In this document: in pieces, positions 1 through 8,132 of the stretch | How the letters are laid out: each line of letters opens with the position of its first letter | Numbering within the stretch: position 1 is the stretch's first letter | Source of the DNA: Candidatus Regiella endosymbiont of Tuberolachnus salignus | GTDB lineage: Bacteria; Pseudomonadota; Gammaproteobacteria; Enterobacterales; Enterobacteriaceae | NCBI RefSeq assembly: GCF_964020115.1 | Contig: NZ_OZ026542.1 | Span: 868,001-932,000 of the forward strand | Direction of reading: 5' to 3' | DNA: 64,000 bases | Program-made: the position numbers and the translations under genes | Notes under the pieces: model-generated | The model's input: only the letters and a program-made list of their open reading frames with translations | Databases searched by the model: none | What the model was told of the DNA's origin: nothing

Positions 1-49
1 ATTGCCTTCATGATTATACAGACAGCTATGAAATTTACTTTTTGACATG

Positions 50-900
50 GCACTGTTAACAAAGTAATTTAAAGACCTTAAGACAAGCGATGGCGAAAAA
101 AGAAAAGAAGGTGATATCAAGCTTATCAAAGCGCAAAGCGAGTCTTTTATGTTCTTTTATTTTGCCGAAGAAACGTTCAATGGCATTACGTGTTTTATAT
201 TTTTCTTTATCTTTTGGCGGGATACCGGAATAAATCGCGCCTTGGCGGCGGGGGATCAGCGGGTATTTTCCGCTATCACGAATAAACTTTTTGACATCAT
301 AAAAATCGTAACCTTTATCCACGATGACATCGCTTATCTGTCTCCAGTCTCCTTTTGCCCACAAGGTAGAAAAGACTTTTATATCAGTACGTTGTCTCTA
401 AGAATAAACAGACACTCCTGAGACAATCGCCTGAAAGGCCAACATAAATTTTAGTGCTCATTCCTTTACGACCGCGCCCTATCGACTGAACTCCTTTTTT
501 TTAAACTCCCTGAGCCAGGGCGGTGTAGGCTCACTGTGGTGCTGTCTATCCAGACGCAGTCAAGGCTGATTTTCTTTTTTTTCTGCAATAGATAAAGCAA
601 ATGCCAGAATAGCCCATTCTCACTCCAGCGTTTAAAACGTGTGTAAATCGTATGCCAGTGGCCATAAAAAGTAGGCACGTCACGCCAAGGGATACCGGTT
701 TTCAATACGTATAACACTGCCGAGAAAAAGTGATAATGGCTGATACCCGTGGGTCTGCCTGGACGCTTGTAATATTTAAAAATATGAGGCTCGATTTCTT
801 TTATAAAATCGGACGCTTTGATCGGATAATGTCTGTTTTTCATCCTTAATAACCCCACAAAAAGCGGATATTATCTCAACACTCACTTTGTTAACAGTGC
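50..900 (-). mobile_element. IS5-family insertion sequence, degraded
   Basis: The element is bounded by perfect 16-bp inverted repeats (GCACTGTTAACAAAGT at 50-65 and its complement at 885-900), giving an 851-bp unit with the transposase on the minus strand. Size, ends and the DDE-type transposase fit the IS5 family, probably its IS427 branch. I see no convincing target duplication in the flanks. The transposase frame is broken, so this copy is probably immobile. Confidence 0.85.
56..858 (-). pseudogene. IS5-family transposase, frameshifted
   Basis: The 5' part (858-466) encodes the N-terminal half of an IS5-type DDE transposase, with the usual GIPWRDVPTFYGHWHTIYTR stretch and the first catalytic Asp in CVWIDSTTV. 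The frame is lost at a run of eight A residues on the coding strand (495-502); one frame over the typical text resumes (IGRGRKGMSTKI). A second frame change and a TAG codon lie around 380-445 before the C-terminal part (364-56), which keeps DKGYD and the last catalytic region NAIERFFGKIKEHKRLA. IS427 members often use programmed frameshifting at an A run, but the second break argues for real decay. Confidence 0.85.
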
Positions 901-1135
901 TATATCCAAGCACATCAAAACAACACTATGACCGCTTTCAATAGACCTGCCTATGATCAATTAAATTTTTTATTTATAATCAGTATTTTATACAATAATA
1001 ATATAACATACGGGTTATAAAATGCTTCATCGTAGTCGTGGATGATAGGTAATGATGGTATCCATTAAACAGTCTTTCCTTTGTAGATTAAATTCATTAA
1101 ACTTTACTATTCAGAGAAAAAAGCGATCTAGGTTG

Positions 1136-1381
1136 TTAAAATGTAAGTGAAGGTGGGTTCCGTGAGCTTAGACGACTTGACTTTTCTTCCCCATACATCA
1201 ACCAATGAGGGTTGCACTGGAGTGCTTTGGCAAGTTCCAATAGATAACGCGGCCGTTTGGTGATTCCAGCCTCAATTTGCTGAATGGATTGCTGTTTAAC
1301 ACCCGTTTTTTTGGCAAGTTCGACCTGAGTTATTTTCAGTGCTGAACGTCGTTGTCTAATCCGTTCAGATAGGTTTTTCAT
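1136..1381 (-). CDS. Cro/CI-type HTH regulator (phage)
   Basis: This encodes an 81-residue protein that is almost entirely one XRE-family helix-turn-helix domain ([20 protein letters not shown], then [10 protein letters not shown] and an LLELAKAL helix). It lacks a cleavage domain, so it would act as a Cro-like DNA-binding switch protein. It is divergent from the CI-like repressor at 1507, and the two HTH domains are clearly related to each other (both have QQ-I-Q/E-IE-G then TKRPRYL). The C-terminal tail after GEEKS looks unusual and may be altered. It is the left half of a lysogeny-type switch. Confidence 0.75.
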   Translation of the reverse strand: MKNLSERIRQRRSALKITQVELAKKTGVKQQSIQQIEAGITKRPRYLLELAKALQCNPHWLMYGEEKSSRLSSRNPPSLTF

Positions 1382-1506
1382 AGTCTCTCCAAAACAAATT
1401 TATTTGCATTTAATAACAATTTAATTTGTTTGTCAAATACAGTTTTTCTTGTGAATATGTGAATATGTGAATATATTAAGGAGAGTTATTTTTTAGGGAT
1501 GACTTC
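1382..1506. promoter_or_regulatory. Divergent repressor control region with operator-like repeats
   Basis: This 125-bp gap separates the divergent HTH genes. It holds an inverted repeat (AAACAAATT at 1392-1400 and AATTTGTTT at 1423-1431) and three tandem 8-bp copies of GTGAATAT at 1451-1474. Both are plausible operators for the flanking repressors, by analogy with phage immunity regions. A ribosome-binding stretch (TAAGGAGAG, 1477-1485) lies some distance upstream of the ATG at 1507. The regulatory role is inferred. Confidence 0.55.
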
Positions 1507-2154
1507 ATGAGTATTGCGGATAGAGTTCGAAGCAGACGAACAGAATTGGGCCTTACTCAAAAAGATTTAGCCAAACGAGTCGATACTTCTCAACAAGCTA
1601 TTGAACAATTGGAAAATGGTAAAACAAAAAGACCACGCTATCTTCCTGAGCTTGCTAACGCTCTGAATTGTCAACTTTATTGGTTATTAAACGGGGGCGA
1701 GCATAAAGACGAACCTAACAACGTTGCCTATATCACTCCTCATAAGCGAACAAAAGTTTATCCATTGATCAGATGGGCACAAGCTCGTAATTGGAGTGAA
1801 TCTATTGAACCTTATTATAATGTTTCTGAAATTGAAGAATGGCCAGAATCAGCGGCTCATGTCATGGGAGAAGCTTTTTGGCTACGTGTCAAAGGGGATT
1901 CTATGACATCACTTATCGGTGTGAGTGTGTCAGAAAATACACTTATTCTTGTCGATACAGGCCGTGAGGTTAAAGATGGAAATTTAGTTATTGCAAAGTT
2001 AACTGATGCCAATGAAGCAACGTTCAAGAAATACATCATTGACGCAGGAAAAAATTACCTAAAACCATTAAACCCAAGCTATCCACTCATCCCCATCAAT
2101 GGTAATTGTCAGATCATCGGCGTAGTAATCGAGGCAAAAATGCGACTTATTTAA
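1507..2154 (+). CDS. CI-like phage repressor (HTH + S24 peptidase)
   Basis: The product has 215 residues. The N-terminal XRE helix-turn-helix (about residues 5-65; [32 protein letters not shown]) is followed by a linker and a LexA/CI-type S24 domain (about 85-210). That domain contains the catalytic serine motif GDSMTS and the lysine region [11 protein letters not shown], as expected for a self-cleaving prophage repressor that responds to RecA. It is divergent from a Cro-like gene. No intact lytic genes lie nearby, so the repressor probably survives from a decayed prophage. Confidence 0.85.
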   Translation: MSIADRVRSRRTELGLTQKDLAKRVDTSQQAIEQLENGKTKRPRYLPELANALNCQLYWLLNGGEHKDEPNNVAYITPHKRTKVYPLIRWAQARNWSESIEPYYNVSEIEEWPESAAHVMGEAFWLRVKGDSMTSLIGVSVSENTLILVDTGREVKDGNLVIAKLTDANEATFKKYIIDAGKNYLKPLNPSYPLIPINGNCQIIGVVIEAKMRLI

Positions 2155-2233
2155 CAGTTTGCGCGAAATTCTCCGTCCATAGCTAGCTGATTACCTAATA
2201 GCCAATGCAGTCTCTCTACGGCTATCCGCCTCA

Positions 2234-2773
2234 TTGTTAGGAATGAAACCTATAATTGTTACCTGTTGTGGCAATCAAATTGTAAACAGTAAAGCGGGTG
2301 ACGACACAATTGTTCAGGATGTTAGATTCGTGCCAACAGGCAATGCATTCTTCGTTGAGTTGGTTTATAAGTTCAAGTCAATGCCTAAAGTCTTGCTGAA
2401 TAAGAGCAATGCTTTAGGCATCAATAATCTTGCCACCCTTATTTCAAACCAGCCAGCTGTTCAACCTGTTCTGGTTAACGGGAAGATGATTAAATCAGTT
2501 AAACGATTATGCTGGATAAATGATTATCTCCACAAGGTGAGTCGTTTCATTATCAATTACGCTTTGATGGCCGACGCAGGAACCCTTGTTATTGGTCACA
2601 ACTTCGAATGGAAAAAATCCATTAACATCGGCAAGCTGAATAACCAAAAATTTGTCAGCATTCCTCATGCCAGGCTTATCGAGATGATTCACTATAAAGC
2701 CGATGAAACCGGGCTCACTGTGATTGTAAAAGAGGAAAGTTACATCAGCAAAGATAGCCACAGCTCAGATTAG
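2234..2773 (+). pseudogene. TnpB (IS200/IS605 OrfB) remnant
   Basis: The frame carries recognisable TnpB blocks: the equivalent of DLGINNLAT (here ALGINNLATL, with the first catalytic Asp replaced), VLVNGKMIKSV, a core helix HKVSRFIINYALM, GTLVIGHNFEWKKSINIG, and the Glu-bearing KEESYISK. The N-terminal OrfB region, part of the middle, and the zinc finger and final catalytic Asp are missing. TnpB is the RNA-guided nuclease of these transposons. This copy is truncated at both ends and is not expected to work. The upstream start is not convincing. Confidence 0.7.
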
Positions 2774-2785
2774 GTTATGAGCCCG

Positions 2786-2975
2786 TCACGCTAAAGAAAA
2801 AATTCTATGGTCAATAAACTTCTGGCTTGGTTTAATTAAAATTTCAATGTCATAGCCTAACCGATTTAGGCATTGCATCAGACTTTTCTGACATGTTAGA
2901 GAGTTTGCTATTTCCTGCTTCAATCTAGGATCTAGCCCTAATTTTTCAATAGAGCAAATAATCTGTTTTAATATC
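2786..2975 (-). pseudogene. HigA/XRE-type antitoxin C-terminal fragment
   Basis: Reading the minus strand from about 2975 to the TGA at 2786-2788 gives an open stretch ending CLNRLGYDIEILIKPS. That pattern is typical of the C-terminus of small XRE-family antitoxins, where LM-L-RLGYDI-I-IKP follows the helix-turn-helix. No start codon with a sensible ribosome-binding site and no toxin partner is visible. It is best read as a relic of a toxin-antitoxin pair. Confidence 0.45.
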
Positions 2976-3283
2976 CTCCTTCAGCTTATATCAGTTTTTT
3001 GTGTCTGAAGATTTCCACTGAGTTCACCTTCCCACAAAATTTTTTTCAATTGAATTTTCTTTCAAATACAAAAAATAAGTTTTTAATTTCACTTTAAACA
3101 AAATTAATTGTTTACTAATGTACAATATTGTTTGTATATTATTTCTGCGACTCATTTAAGATTACAACTAACGCCACCAGGCAAGACAGCCCAAGAAGTA
3201 GCAGCCTGACCCGGCGCCCCTGTGAAAACGGGGACAAGTCGTGAATTAGATTTAGGCAGGAGCCACTAAGCAGCACGCATTGG

Positions 3284-3475
3284 GTGAGCGATGTAATCAC
3301 CCCCAGCCTCGATGAGAGACCGACTGGCAAAGAGTTCTTTAGGAAGGAAGTCATCTTTTACTTTATCGTCGTTGCATTAGCAACGACTTTAACAATGTTT
3401 GTTAATGTCCATGCAAAAATCACCGGGATACCCATTCAAACCAGCCCGAAGCCTGGCGACCATGAAAGTAATTGA
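3284..3475 (+). CDS. Small hypothetical protein with one membrane segment
   Basis: A GTG-started frame of 63 residues has one clear hydrophobic helix (VIFYFIVVALATTLTMFV, about residues 23-40) between charged and proline-rich ends. I do not recognise the family. No strong ribosome-binding site precedes the GTG, so translation is uncertain. A similar-length frame on the opposite strand overlaps it, and the DNA offers no decisive choice between them. Confidence 0.3.
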   Translation: MSDVITPSLDERPTGKEFFRKEVIFYFIVVALATTLTMFVNVHAKITGIPIQTSPKPGDHESN

Positions 3476-3946
3476 GAAAATTAAATAATTTGAGGAAAAA
3501 GTGAAATGCAAGTAGAACAGAAAAATAGAGTCGAAAAAAAGAGTATTCTGGCATCGGGTTAAAACAGAGCCAGTGCGACTGCTCTAGATATTACAAGTAT
3601 GTTAGGAGATGACTATCAAATGCCGTATGCGGCGACATGTATCCAGTCTTGCATCGCTTCTGTCAAGGCAAGTCGCCTCGGACAGGGATAAGTGATTGGC
3701 AATGGAAAATGTTCTCCCCTTAATTTTTTCATTAAATATATAGAGTTATTGCCTAATAGTAAAATAAGCGGCCTGTTATAGTAATAAATTGAATTTCAAG
3801 CCATTCTGACACGAGTTTCGCACTATAAATAACGGAGAAAAAATATGGCCTAACAATCCAATATTAATTAATTTTAGATAGCGCTAACAGAGATGGTCGC
3901 GAGCCACCCCTGTCAGCTAACCACCACAACCTGACTGGAGGCTGCT
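3476..3946. other. Non-coding stretch upstream of LuxR-type gene
   Basis: I see no gene in these 471 bases. The last 50 bases (about 3895-3946) closely match the leader of the paralogous gene at 6134, including a shared CCACCCCT-TCAGCTAACCACCA tract and a GGAGGCTGC ribosome-binding site. The promoter or leader was therefore duplicated with the gene. Confidence 0.5.
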
Positions 3947-4243
3947 ATGGCTATAGTCGATATTACTCAATTTTCTGAATTTCGGGAAGTCTTTCCTGAA
4001 TTAACCCCTGTCCAATTTGAAACCGCGATGCTTTTTGCGTTAGGCATATCGCAAAAAGACATCGCAGCGTTGCGGTCAGTGTCATATCCCGTGGTAAACG
4101 CGACGTTGGAAGAGATAAAAATCAAACTTAATTTCTATTCACTCAACAGCTTGTTGGCGGTATTTCAAGTGCGTCTTGTGTTTTTTGCGTTACGGGGATG
4201 TGTTCTACAAAGAAAGAATGAGAGGAAGATAACCGGCCGTTAA
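3947..4243 (+). CDS. Short LuxR-type HTH protein, copy 1
   Basis: The product has 98 residues. It begins FSEFREVFPELTPVQFETAM and continues LFALGISQKDIAALRSVSY, a LuxR/GerE-type helix-turn-helix (QKDIAALRSVSYPVVNATLEEI) without any sensory domain. A strong ribosome-binding site (GGAGGCTGCT) precedes the ATG. The gene is paralogous to 6134-6388 and is followed by a conserved tiny membrane-peptide frame at 4441 and a PAS-LuxR gene at 4541. The role is likely transcriptional control; the targets cannot be read from the sequence. Confidence 0.65.
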   Translation: MAIVDITQFSEFREVFPELTPVQFETAMLFALGISQKDIAALRSVSYPVVNATLEEIKIKLNFYSLNSLLAVFQVRLVFFALRGCVLQRKNERKITGR

Positions 4244-4268
4244 AATAGATAACACAAAATGGTATACC

Positions 4269-4306
4269 AGAAGACCCAAGGTCACCCTTCAAGCTTTGGG
4301 TCTTCT
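4269..4306 (+). terminator. Hairpin after LuxR-type gene
   Basis: An 11-bp perfect stem (AGAAGACCCAA at 4269-4279, TTGGGTCTTCT at 4296-4306) lies 26 bases after the stop at 4243. It has no following T run, so it could be a processing or stabilising hairpin rather than a strict intrinsic terminator. Confidence 0.4.
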
Positions 4307-4440
4307 CAAAACACACTCCGCGCCTTATCACAAAAATAAAAAATAAGATACCCTGTATATTTCAGGTAACGCCCTTCTTTTTTTTGATTAATAATTCACG
4401 TTCACTAAGTAATTCACCCTCTTTATTTGAGGAAATCATT

Positions 4441-4554
4441 GTGATAAATAAATCCATTGTTGTTGATATAATGTTATGGGCAACCGAACTTTATCTAATT
4501 CTTGATAGCGTTGATTATCCACAAAAGTCGTTCCTAAAAAATGAAAACGGATAA
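4441..4554 (+). CDS. Tiny membrane peptide paired with LuxR-type gene, copy 1
   Basis: A 37-codon frame starts with GTG six bases after GAGGAA. It begins (V/M)INKSIVVDIMLW and is hydrophobic in its first half. Its first 13 residues match the 32-residue frame at 6458 (MNESIVVDIILW), which also follows a LuxR-type gene. Conservation of the peptide and its ribosome-binding site in both copies supports it being translated. Its end overlaps the start of the PAS-LuxR gene at 4541 by 14 bases in another frame, suggesting translational coupling. The family is not recognised. Confidence 0.4.
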   Translation: MINKSIVVDIMLWATELYLILDSVDYPQKSFLKNENG

Positions 4555-5263
4555 TAACGTACAATATACGGCGGATGAGATATCAAAACAGCTGATATTG
4601 CTGTGCGAAAGTAGCACGAACCCCTGGGGCATTAAGGATAATGAATCACGCTACTTGTATGCGAATAAAGCCTGGTTTGAACTGTTGAATCTTCCCGCTA
4701 ATTTTAGGCTCAAGGGTCGATTGGACAGCGATATTCCGCATGCTAGCGCAAAGTTTGCCTGTTATTTTCAGGAGCATGACCGCCAAGTCCGTGAAACGCA
4801 ACAAAGTCTCTCTTCACTGAATATTTATCCCTATGGGCGTAAGCAAATAGTTCAACCTTATATTTGTGAAAAATTCCCGCTTTATAATGAAAAGGGGAAA
4901 TGTATAGGAATTATTTTTCACAGCAGAAAATGCGCCTTCTTTTCTGCGCTGCAATGTATTAATGGAGAACTACCTAATTTACCGGTTTTTCATTCAACAA
5001 AGAAATTGTTTTCTAAAAAAGAACTTGAGGTGATATTTTTTGCTTTATATTCTCTGAGTGCTAAAGAGATAGCCAAAAAACTACATCTTTCTCACCGAAC
5101 CATAGAAAACACATTACAAAAAATATATCGAAAAGCAGGAATAAATTGTCTAAATCAATTAATAACATTTTGCAAAATAAAAGGATTAGATAACTACATC
5201 CCACCTCAACGTCTCCCTATAGGCAGTCAACTGATTGACGTGGGTGTTAAATTTCTATTCTAA
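4541..5263 (+). CDS. PAS-domain LuxR-family transcriptional regulator
   Basis: The product has 240 residues. The N-terminal part (about 15-130) resembles a PAS domain: NPWGIKDNESRYLYANKAWF is the typical opening, followed by a sheet ending GIIFHSRK. The C-terminal part (about 160-225) is a LuxR/GerE helix-turn-helix (FSKKELEVIFFALYSLSAKE, then HLSHRTIENTLQKIYRKAG). It would sense a small signal through PAS and bind DNA. It sits directly after the small LuxR module and may be co-transcribed with the 4441 peptide. The ligand and regulon are unknown. Confidence 0.75.
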   Translation: MKTDNNVQYTADEISKQLILLCESSTNPWGIKDNESRYLYANKAWFELLNLPANFRLKGRLDSDIPHASAKFACYFQEHDRQVRETQQSLSSLNIYPYGRKQIVQPYICEKFPLYNEKGKCIGIIFHSRKCAFFSALQCINGELPNLPVFHSTKKLFSKKELEVIFFALYSLSAKEIAKKLHLSHRTIENTLQKIYRKAGINCLNQLITFCKIKGLDNYIPPQRLPIGSQLIDVGVKFLF

Positions 5264-5396
5264 AGGTGGGTACTGGATATTCTCGATAAAGAAGTGGGTA
5301 ACCCCCAATTCAACCTAAAGCCGAACTACTCGGCAACAACGGTGTGAGCAATCTCTCGAGGATGAGTAACAGCTTCAAAAATACCTTAATCGCCTA

Positions 5397-5522
5397 TATA
5401 CCCTTCGCCTTTGAAGCCGCCGCGTTGTTGGCTGCGGGTGTTCGCCGAATCACGTAGTATGTCTACGCTCATCGGTCTCACACCCTGGCCGCCTAGCGGC
5501 AACTTCAAAGACGGAGGGTATA
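5397..5522 (-). repeat. PE1 palindromic element, intergenic copy
   Basis: The unit runs 126 bp from TATA to TATA, with terminal arms CCCTTCGCCTTTGAAG and CTTCAAAGACGGAGGG. Read on the minus strand it aligns over its length with the copies inside purL, lafZ, era and rlmL, but has GACATACTACG in the centre where the genic copies have GACAACTACG, a one-base difference. Confidence 0.9.
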
Positions 5523-5546
5523 CACATTTGATTTTACCGACCAAGA

Positions 5547-5640
5547 CCTTTCAATTTTATGGCGTTCTTTTGTGTTATCTCATAGCGTAAACTGATATTT
5601 CTCTGTCATACCGTAATAGATACCCTAGCAGGTGTTGTCA
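5547..5640 (+). repeat. 93-bp dispersed inverted repeat, copy 1
   Basis: About 94 bases here (starting CCTTTCAATTTTATGG and ending GGTGTTGTCA) reappear inverted at 10209-10301 with only a few differences. The right end runs into a 16-base match to the end of the IS21-family element of this window (TGTCAACGCTACTTTA at 5636-5651), so a solo IS21 end seems to be left here. Confidence 0.75.
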
Positions 5641-5655
5641 ACGCTACTTTATATT

Positions 5656-5954
5656 GGGCTCTTCCGTAAATAATGTTGGATTAAAGAAACAGTTCAACTC
5701 GCCGGTCACTGAAAAATAATGGGCGATCTTCGCTCTTCGAGGTAGAGCAAGTAATTTTTGAGAATGATCATTTTCAATAGATAAAAAGTCAGAAAATGAT
5801 TTATATCTCAGTTAGCTACAGTGTTCAGTAACAACATTAGCGCTGATACAGAAACTGACTCTGTTGAACGTCCCTTTGACTTGGGTGCTTCAGGGGCGAT
5901 TCTCGTGGATAACCCGTATCACCAATAACTAAATAAAACAATAAGTCAACTACC
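5656..5954 (+). repeat. 298-bp inverted repeat, left arm
   Basis: This 299-base arm is repeated in inverted orientation at 6493-6790. By eye I find one substitution and one single-base indel, both near the inner end. The arms flank the LuxR-type gene at 6134. The inner end contains a frameshifted inverted copy of the last 20 codons of the tiny membrane-peptide gene, so the right arm is the original and the left arm the inverted duplicate. Confidence 0.9.
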
Positions 5955-6133
5955 AAAGCGGCCAATCAAAAAAAACCGCTGTATCACATCATAACTCAAT
6001 GGAGAAATGAGCTGAGAATAGCTCAATGAGCAGTGGTGACACAACCTCAGCCTGTGTGGATATCAATAAATGTTAATTAGCACTACAAACCACCCCTATC
6101 AGCTAACCACCATAACCTTCACGGGAGGCTGCC

Positions 6134-6388
6134 ATGGCTGCTTTCGATATGACTCAATTTTCTGAATTTCGGGAAATCTTTCCTGAACTCACCCCCGTCC
6201 AGTTTGAAACCGCGATGCTTTTTGCTTTGGGAATATCCCAGAAAGACATTGCAGCGTTGCGGTCAGTGTCATACTCGGCAGTAAAAAAGACGCTTTTTCA
6301 GACAAAGAATAAATTTGAGCCGCATTCGCTCTATCGTCTTTCTACTGTGTTCCATGTACGTTTTGTACTTTTCGTATTACAGGGGTAA
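6134..6388 (+). CDS. Short LuxR-type HTH protein, copy 2
   Basis: The product has 84 residues and is nearly identical in its first 50 to the protein at 3947 (FSEFREIFPELTPVQFETAM, ALGISQKDIAALRSVSYS), so it carries the same LuxR-type helix-turn-helix. It diverges towards the C-terminus and is 14 residues shorter. Its leader and ribosome-binding site (GGGAGGCTGCC) are duplicated as well. It lies between the arms of a 298-bp inverted repeat, so it could be in an invertible or foldback segment. Confidence 0.65.
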   Translation: MAAFDMTQFSEFREIFPELTPVQFETAMLFALGISQKDIAALRSVSYSAVKKTLFQTKNKFEPHSLYRLSTVFHVRFVLFVLQG

Positions 6389-6457
6389 GACCGCGCCAAT
6401 AGGAACGACAGCACCTTTATCACGAAATACACATCACTCACTTTGGGAGACATTGTG

Positions 6458-6556
6458 ATGAATGAATCCATTGTTGTTGATATAATATTATGGGTAGTTG
6501 ACTTATTGTTTTATTTAGTTATGGTGATATGGGTTATCCACGAGAATCGCCCCTGA
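6458..6556 (+). CDS. Tiny membrane peptide paired with LuxR-type gene, copy 2
   Basis: A 32-residue frame begins MNESIVVDIILWVV, continues with a hydrophobic helix (LLFYLVMVIWVI) and ends HENRP. A GGGAG ribosome-binding site precedes it; GTG at 6455 is an alternative start. Its N-terminus matches the frame at 4441. It would be a single-pass membrane peptide. The 298-bp inverted repeat covers its last two-thirds. Confidence 0.4.
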   Translation: MNESIVVDIILWVVDLLFYLVMVIWVIHENRP

Positions 6557-6790
6557 AGCACCCAAGTCAAAGGGACGTTCAACAGAGTCAGTTTCTGTAT
6601 CAGCGCTAATGTTGTTACTGAACACTGTAGCTAACTGAGATATAAATCATTTTCTGACTTTTTATCTATTGAAAATGATCATTCTCAAAAATTACTTGCT
6701 CTACCTCGAAGAGCGAAGATCGCCCATTATTTTTCAGTGACCGGCGAGTTGAACTGTTTCTTTAATCCAACATTATTTACGGAAGAGCCC
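6493..6790 (-). repeat. 298-bp inverted repeat, right arm
   Basis: This is the inverted partner of 5656-5954. The outer boundary is sharp (GGAAGAGCCC at 6781-6790 pairs with GGGCTCTTCC at 5656-5665, with a mismatch immediately outside). The near-perfect identity suggests a recent duplication or ongoing gene conversion. Confidence 0.9.
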
Positions 6791-6984
6791 TTTTAATCAT
6801 TAGCACTGACAACATCCCAACCATGGAAACGAAACTATAGAAATAGCAGCAAAAGCTAGGTGTAACACAGAACTTAGATTTACATCGCTCTGTCACCACA
6901 TAACACGTGAAAGGGTGTGGGGAAGTCTAAAACACACCGCTAAGAATAGCACGGCGGGAGTATAGATGGTGTAAATGTAAAAGA

Positions 6985-7800
6985 AGCGAGGGGGAGACTT
7001 TTCAAGACTGGATAGGGTGCATGCTTCAAGCAGTACATCGTAAAGGCTACAAGGCTCCGCCTGTCAGGCGAGTTTGAGTCCCTAAACCGGGAAAACCTGA
7101 AAAGCGTCCGATAGGGGTTCCCTGTATTGCTGATCGCGCCTTGCAAAGGAGTGTTGTTGAAGTTCTACCACCGTATGAGCAAGATTTCTTACCTTGTTCA
7201 TACGGTGGTAGAGCAAGACTAAGCGCGCATCATGCCCTATCAAAACTTAATGAAGTCATAGCAGGGAAGAAAGTAAGATGGGTTTTAGAAGCCGATCTGA
7301 ACAGCTTCTTTTGTAGTTTAGACCACGGATGGATACTAAGATTTGTGAAACACCGAATAGGGGATCCGAGGATAATAAACCTTATCCAGAGATGACTCAA
7401 AGCAGGTGTCCTAGAAGATGAAGAATTGTAAACAACGAAGTTGGGCACACCCCAGGGTGGATCAATCAGCGTATTACTAAGCAATATATACCTACACTAT
7501 GTCCTTGACCTCTGGTTTGAGAAAGTTGTTAAACCTAGATTAAAAGGCGAGTGTTATCTAATACGCTATAATTGATGGCTTTGTAGTATGTTTTCAATAT
7601 CGTGCAGATGCATTGCAATTTCAAGCAGTACTGGCCAAACGACTTGGTAAGTTTGGGTTGTTACTAGAGCCAAGTAAAACGCGATTAGTAGAGTTTGGAC
7701 GATTTGCGCAGAAGCACGCAAAGGAGCGGAATAAGAAAATAAAAACGATCTATTTTCTAGGTTTCACGCACTACTGTAGCCGAAGGAGAAGAGTAGACTA
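6985..7800 (+). pseudogene. Group II intron-type reverse transcriptase, inactivated
   Basis: Conceptual translation gives reverse transcriptase blocks in order: [55 protein letters not shown], a degraded active-site block, then GLLLEPSKTRLVEFGRF and FLGFTHYC. In-frame stops occur at 7075, 7393 and 7429. A frameshift falls at the YxDD box, whose second Asp reads as Gly (IDGFVVCFQ). The protein belongs to a different RT class from the intact one at 8646. It cannot be active. The 5' end of its intron is not identifiable. Confidence 0.8.
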
Positions 7801-8101
7801 AAACGTAGCTTAAGTAAGTTACGTGAACTAATGCGTCGCATACGGCACTATAAAATCCAAGAACAAGCCAAAGCAATGCCTATTATGGCCTTGGGGGGAA
7901 TCATAGATCCTTATGGAAAGTCTATCGATATACTACAAGGTACTGGCATAAAATGCTTTGTAGCTGAAGTTGGAAAGGGTATATAACGTGGGAAAAGTTC
8001 CGTTTACTCATCACGAAATATACTCCTCTACAGTTGCCAAAGCTAAGGCTATCCTTTGCAGAAATGCAGAAGTTAGTTACGCTGTGAATCAAATCTCGAA
8101 C

Positions 8102-8132
8102 AGCGTAGTGCGGGAAAACCGCATGCTGCGTT
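8102..8132 (+). other. Group II intron domain V of a split sibling intron
   Basis: The 31 bases form a domain V hairpin (AGC triad, GUAGUGCGG stem, GAAA tetraloop, ACCGCAUGCUGCG stem). They are identical to the domain V of the full-length intron at 9984-10014. The next base (8133) is the GTGCG start of that full-length intron, and the missing continuation of this copy is found at 10091-10166. Confidence 0.7.

Noticed and set aside
3139-3354. Minus-strand frame of 71 codons with a hydrophobic C-terminus, possibly a type I toxin
   Set aside because: No ribosome-binding site, no family pattern I can name, and it overlaps another equally weak frame on the plus strand.
5636-5655. A second IS21-family element
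   Set aside because: Only about 16 bases of one terminus are present; no istA or istB sequence adjoins, so it is treated as a solo end.
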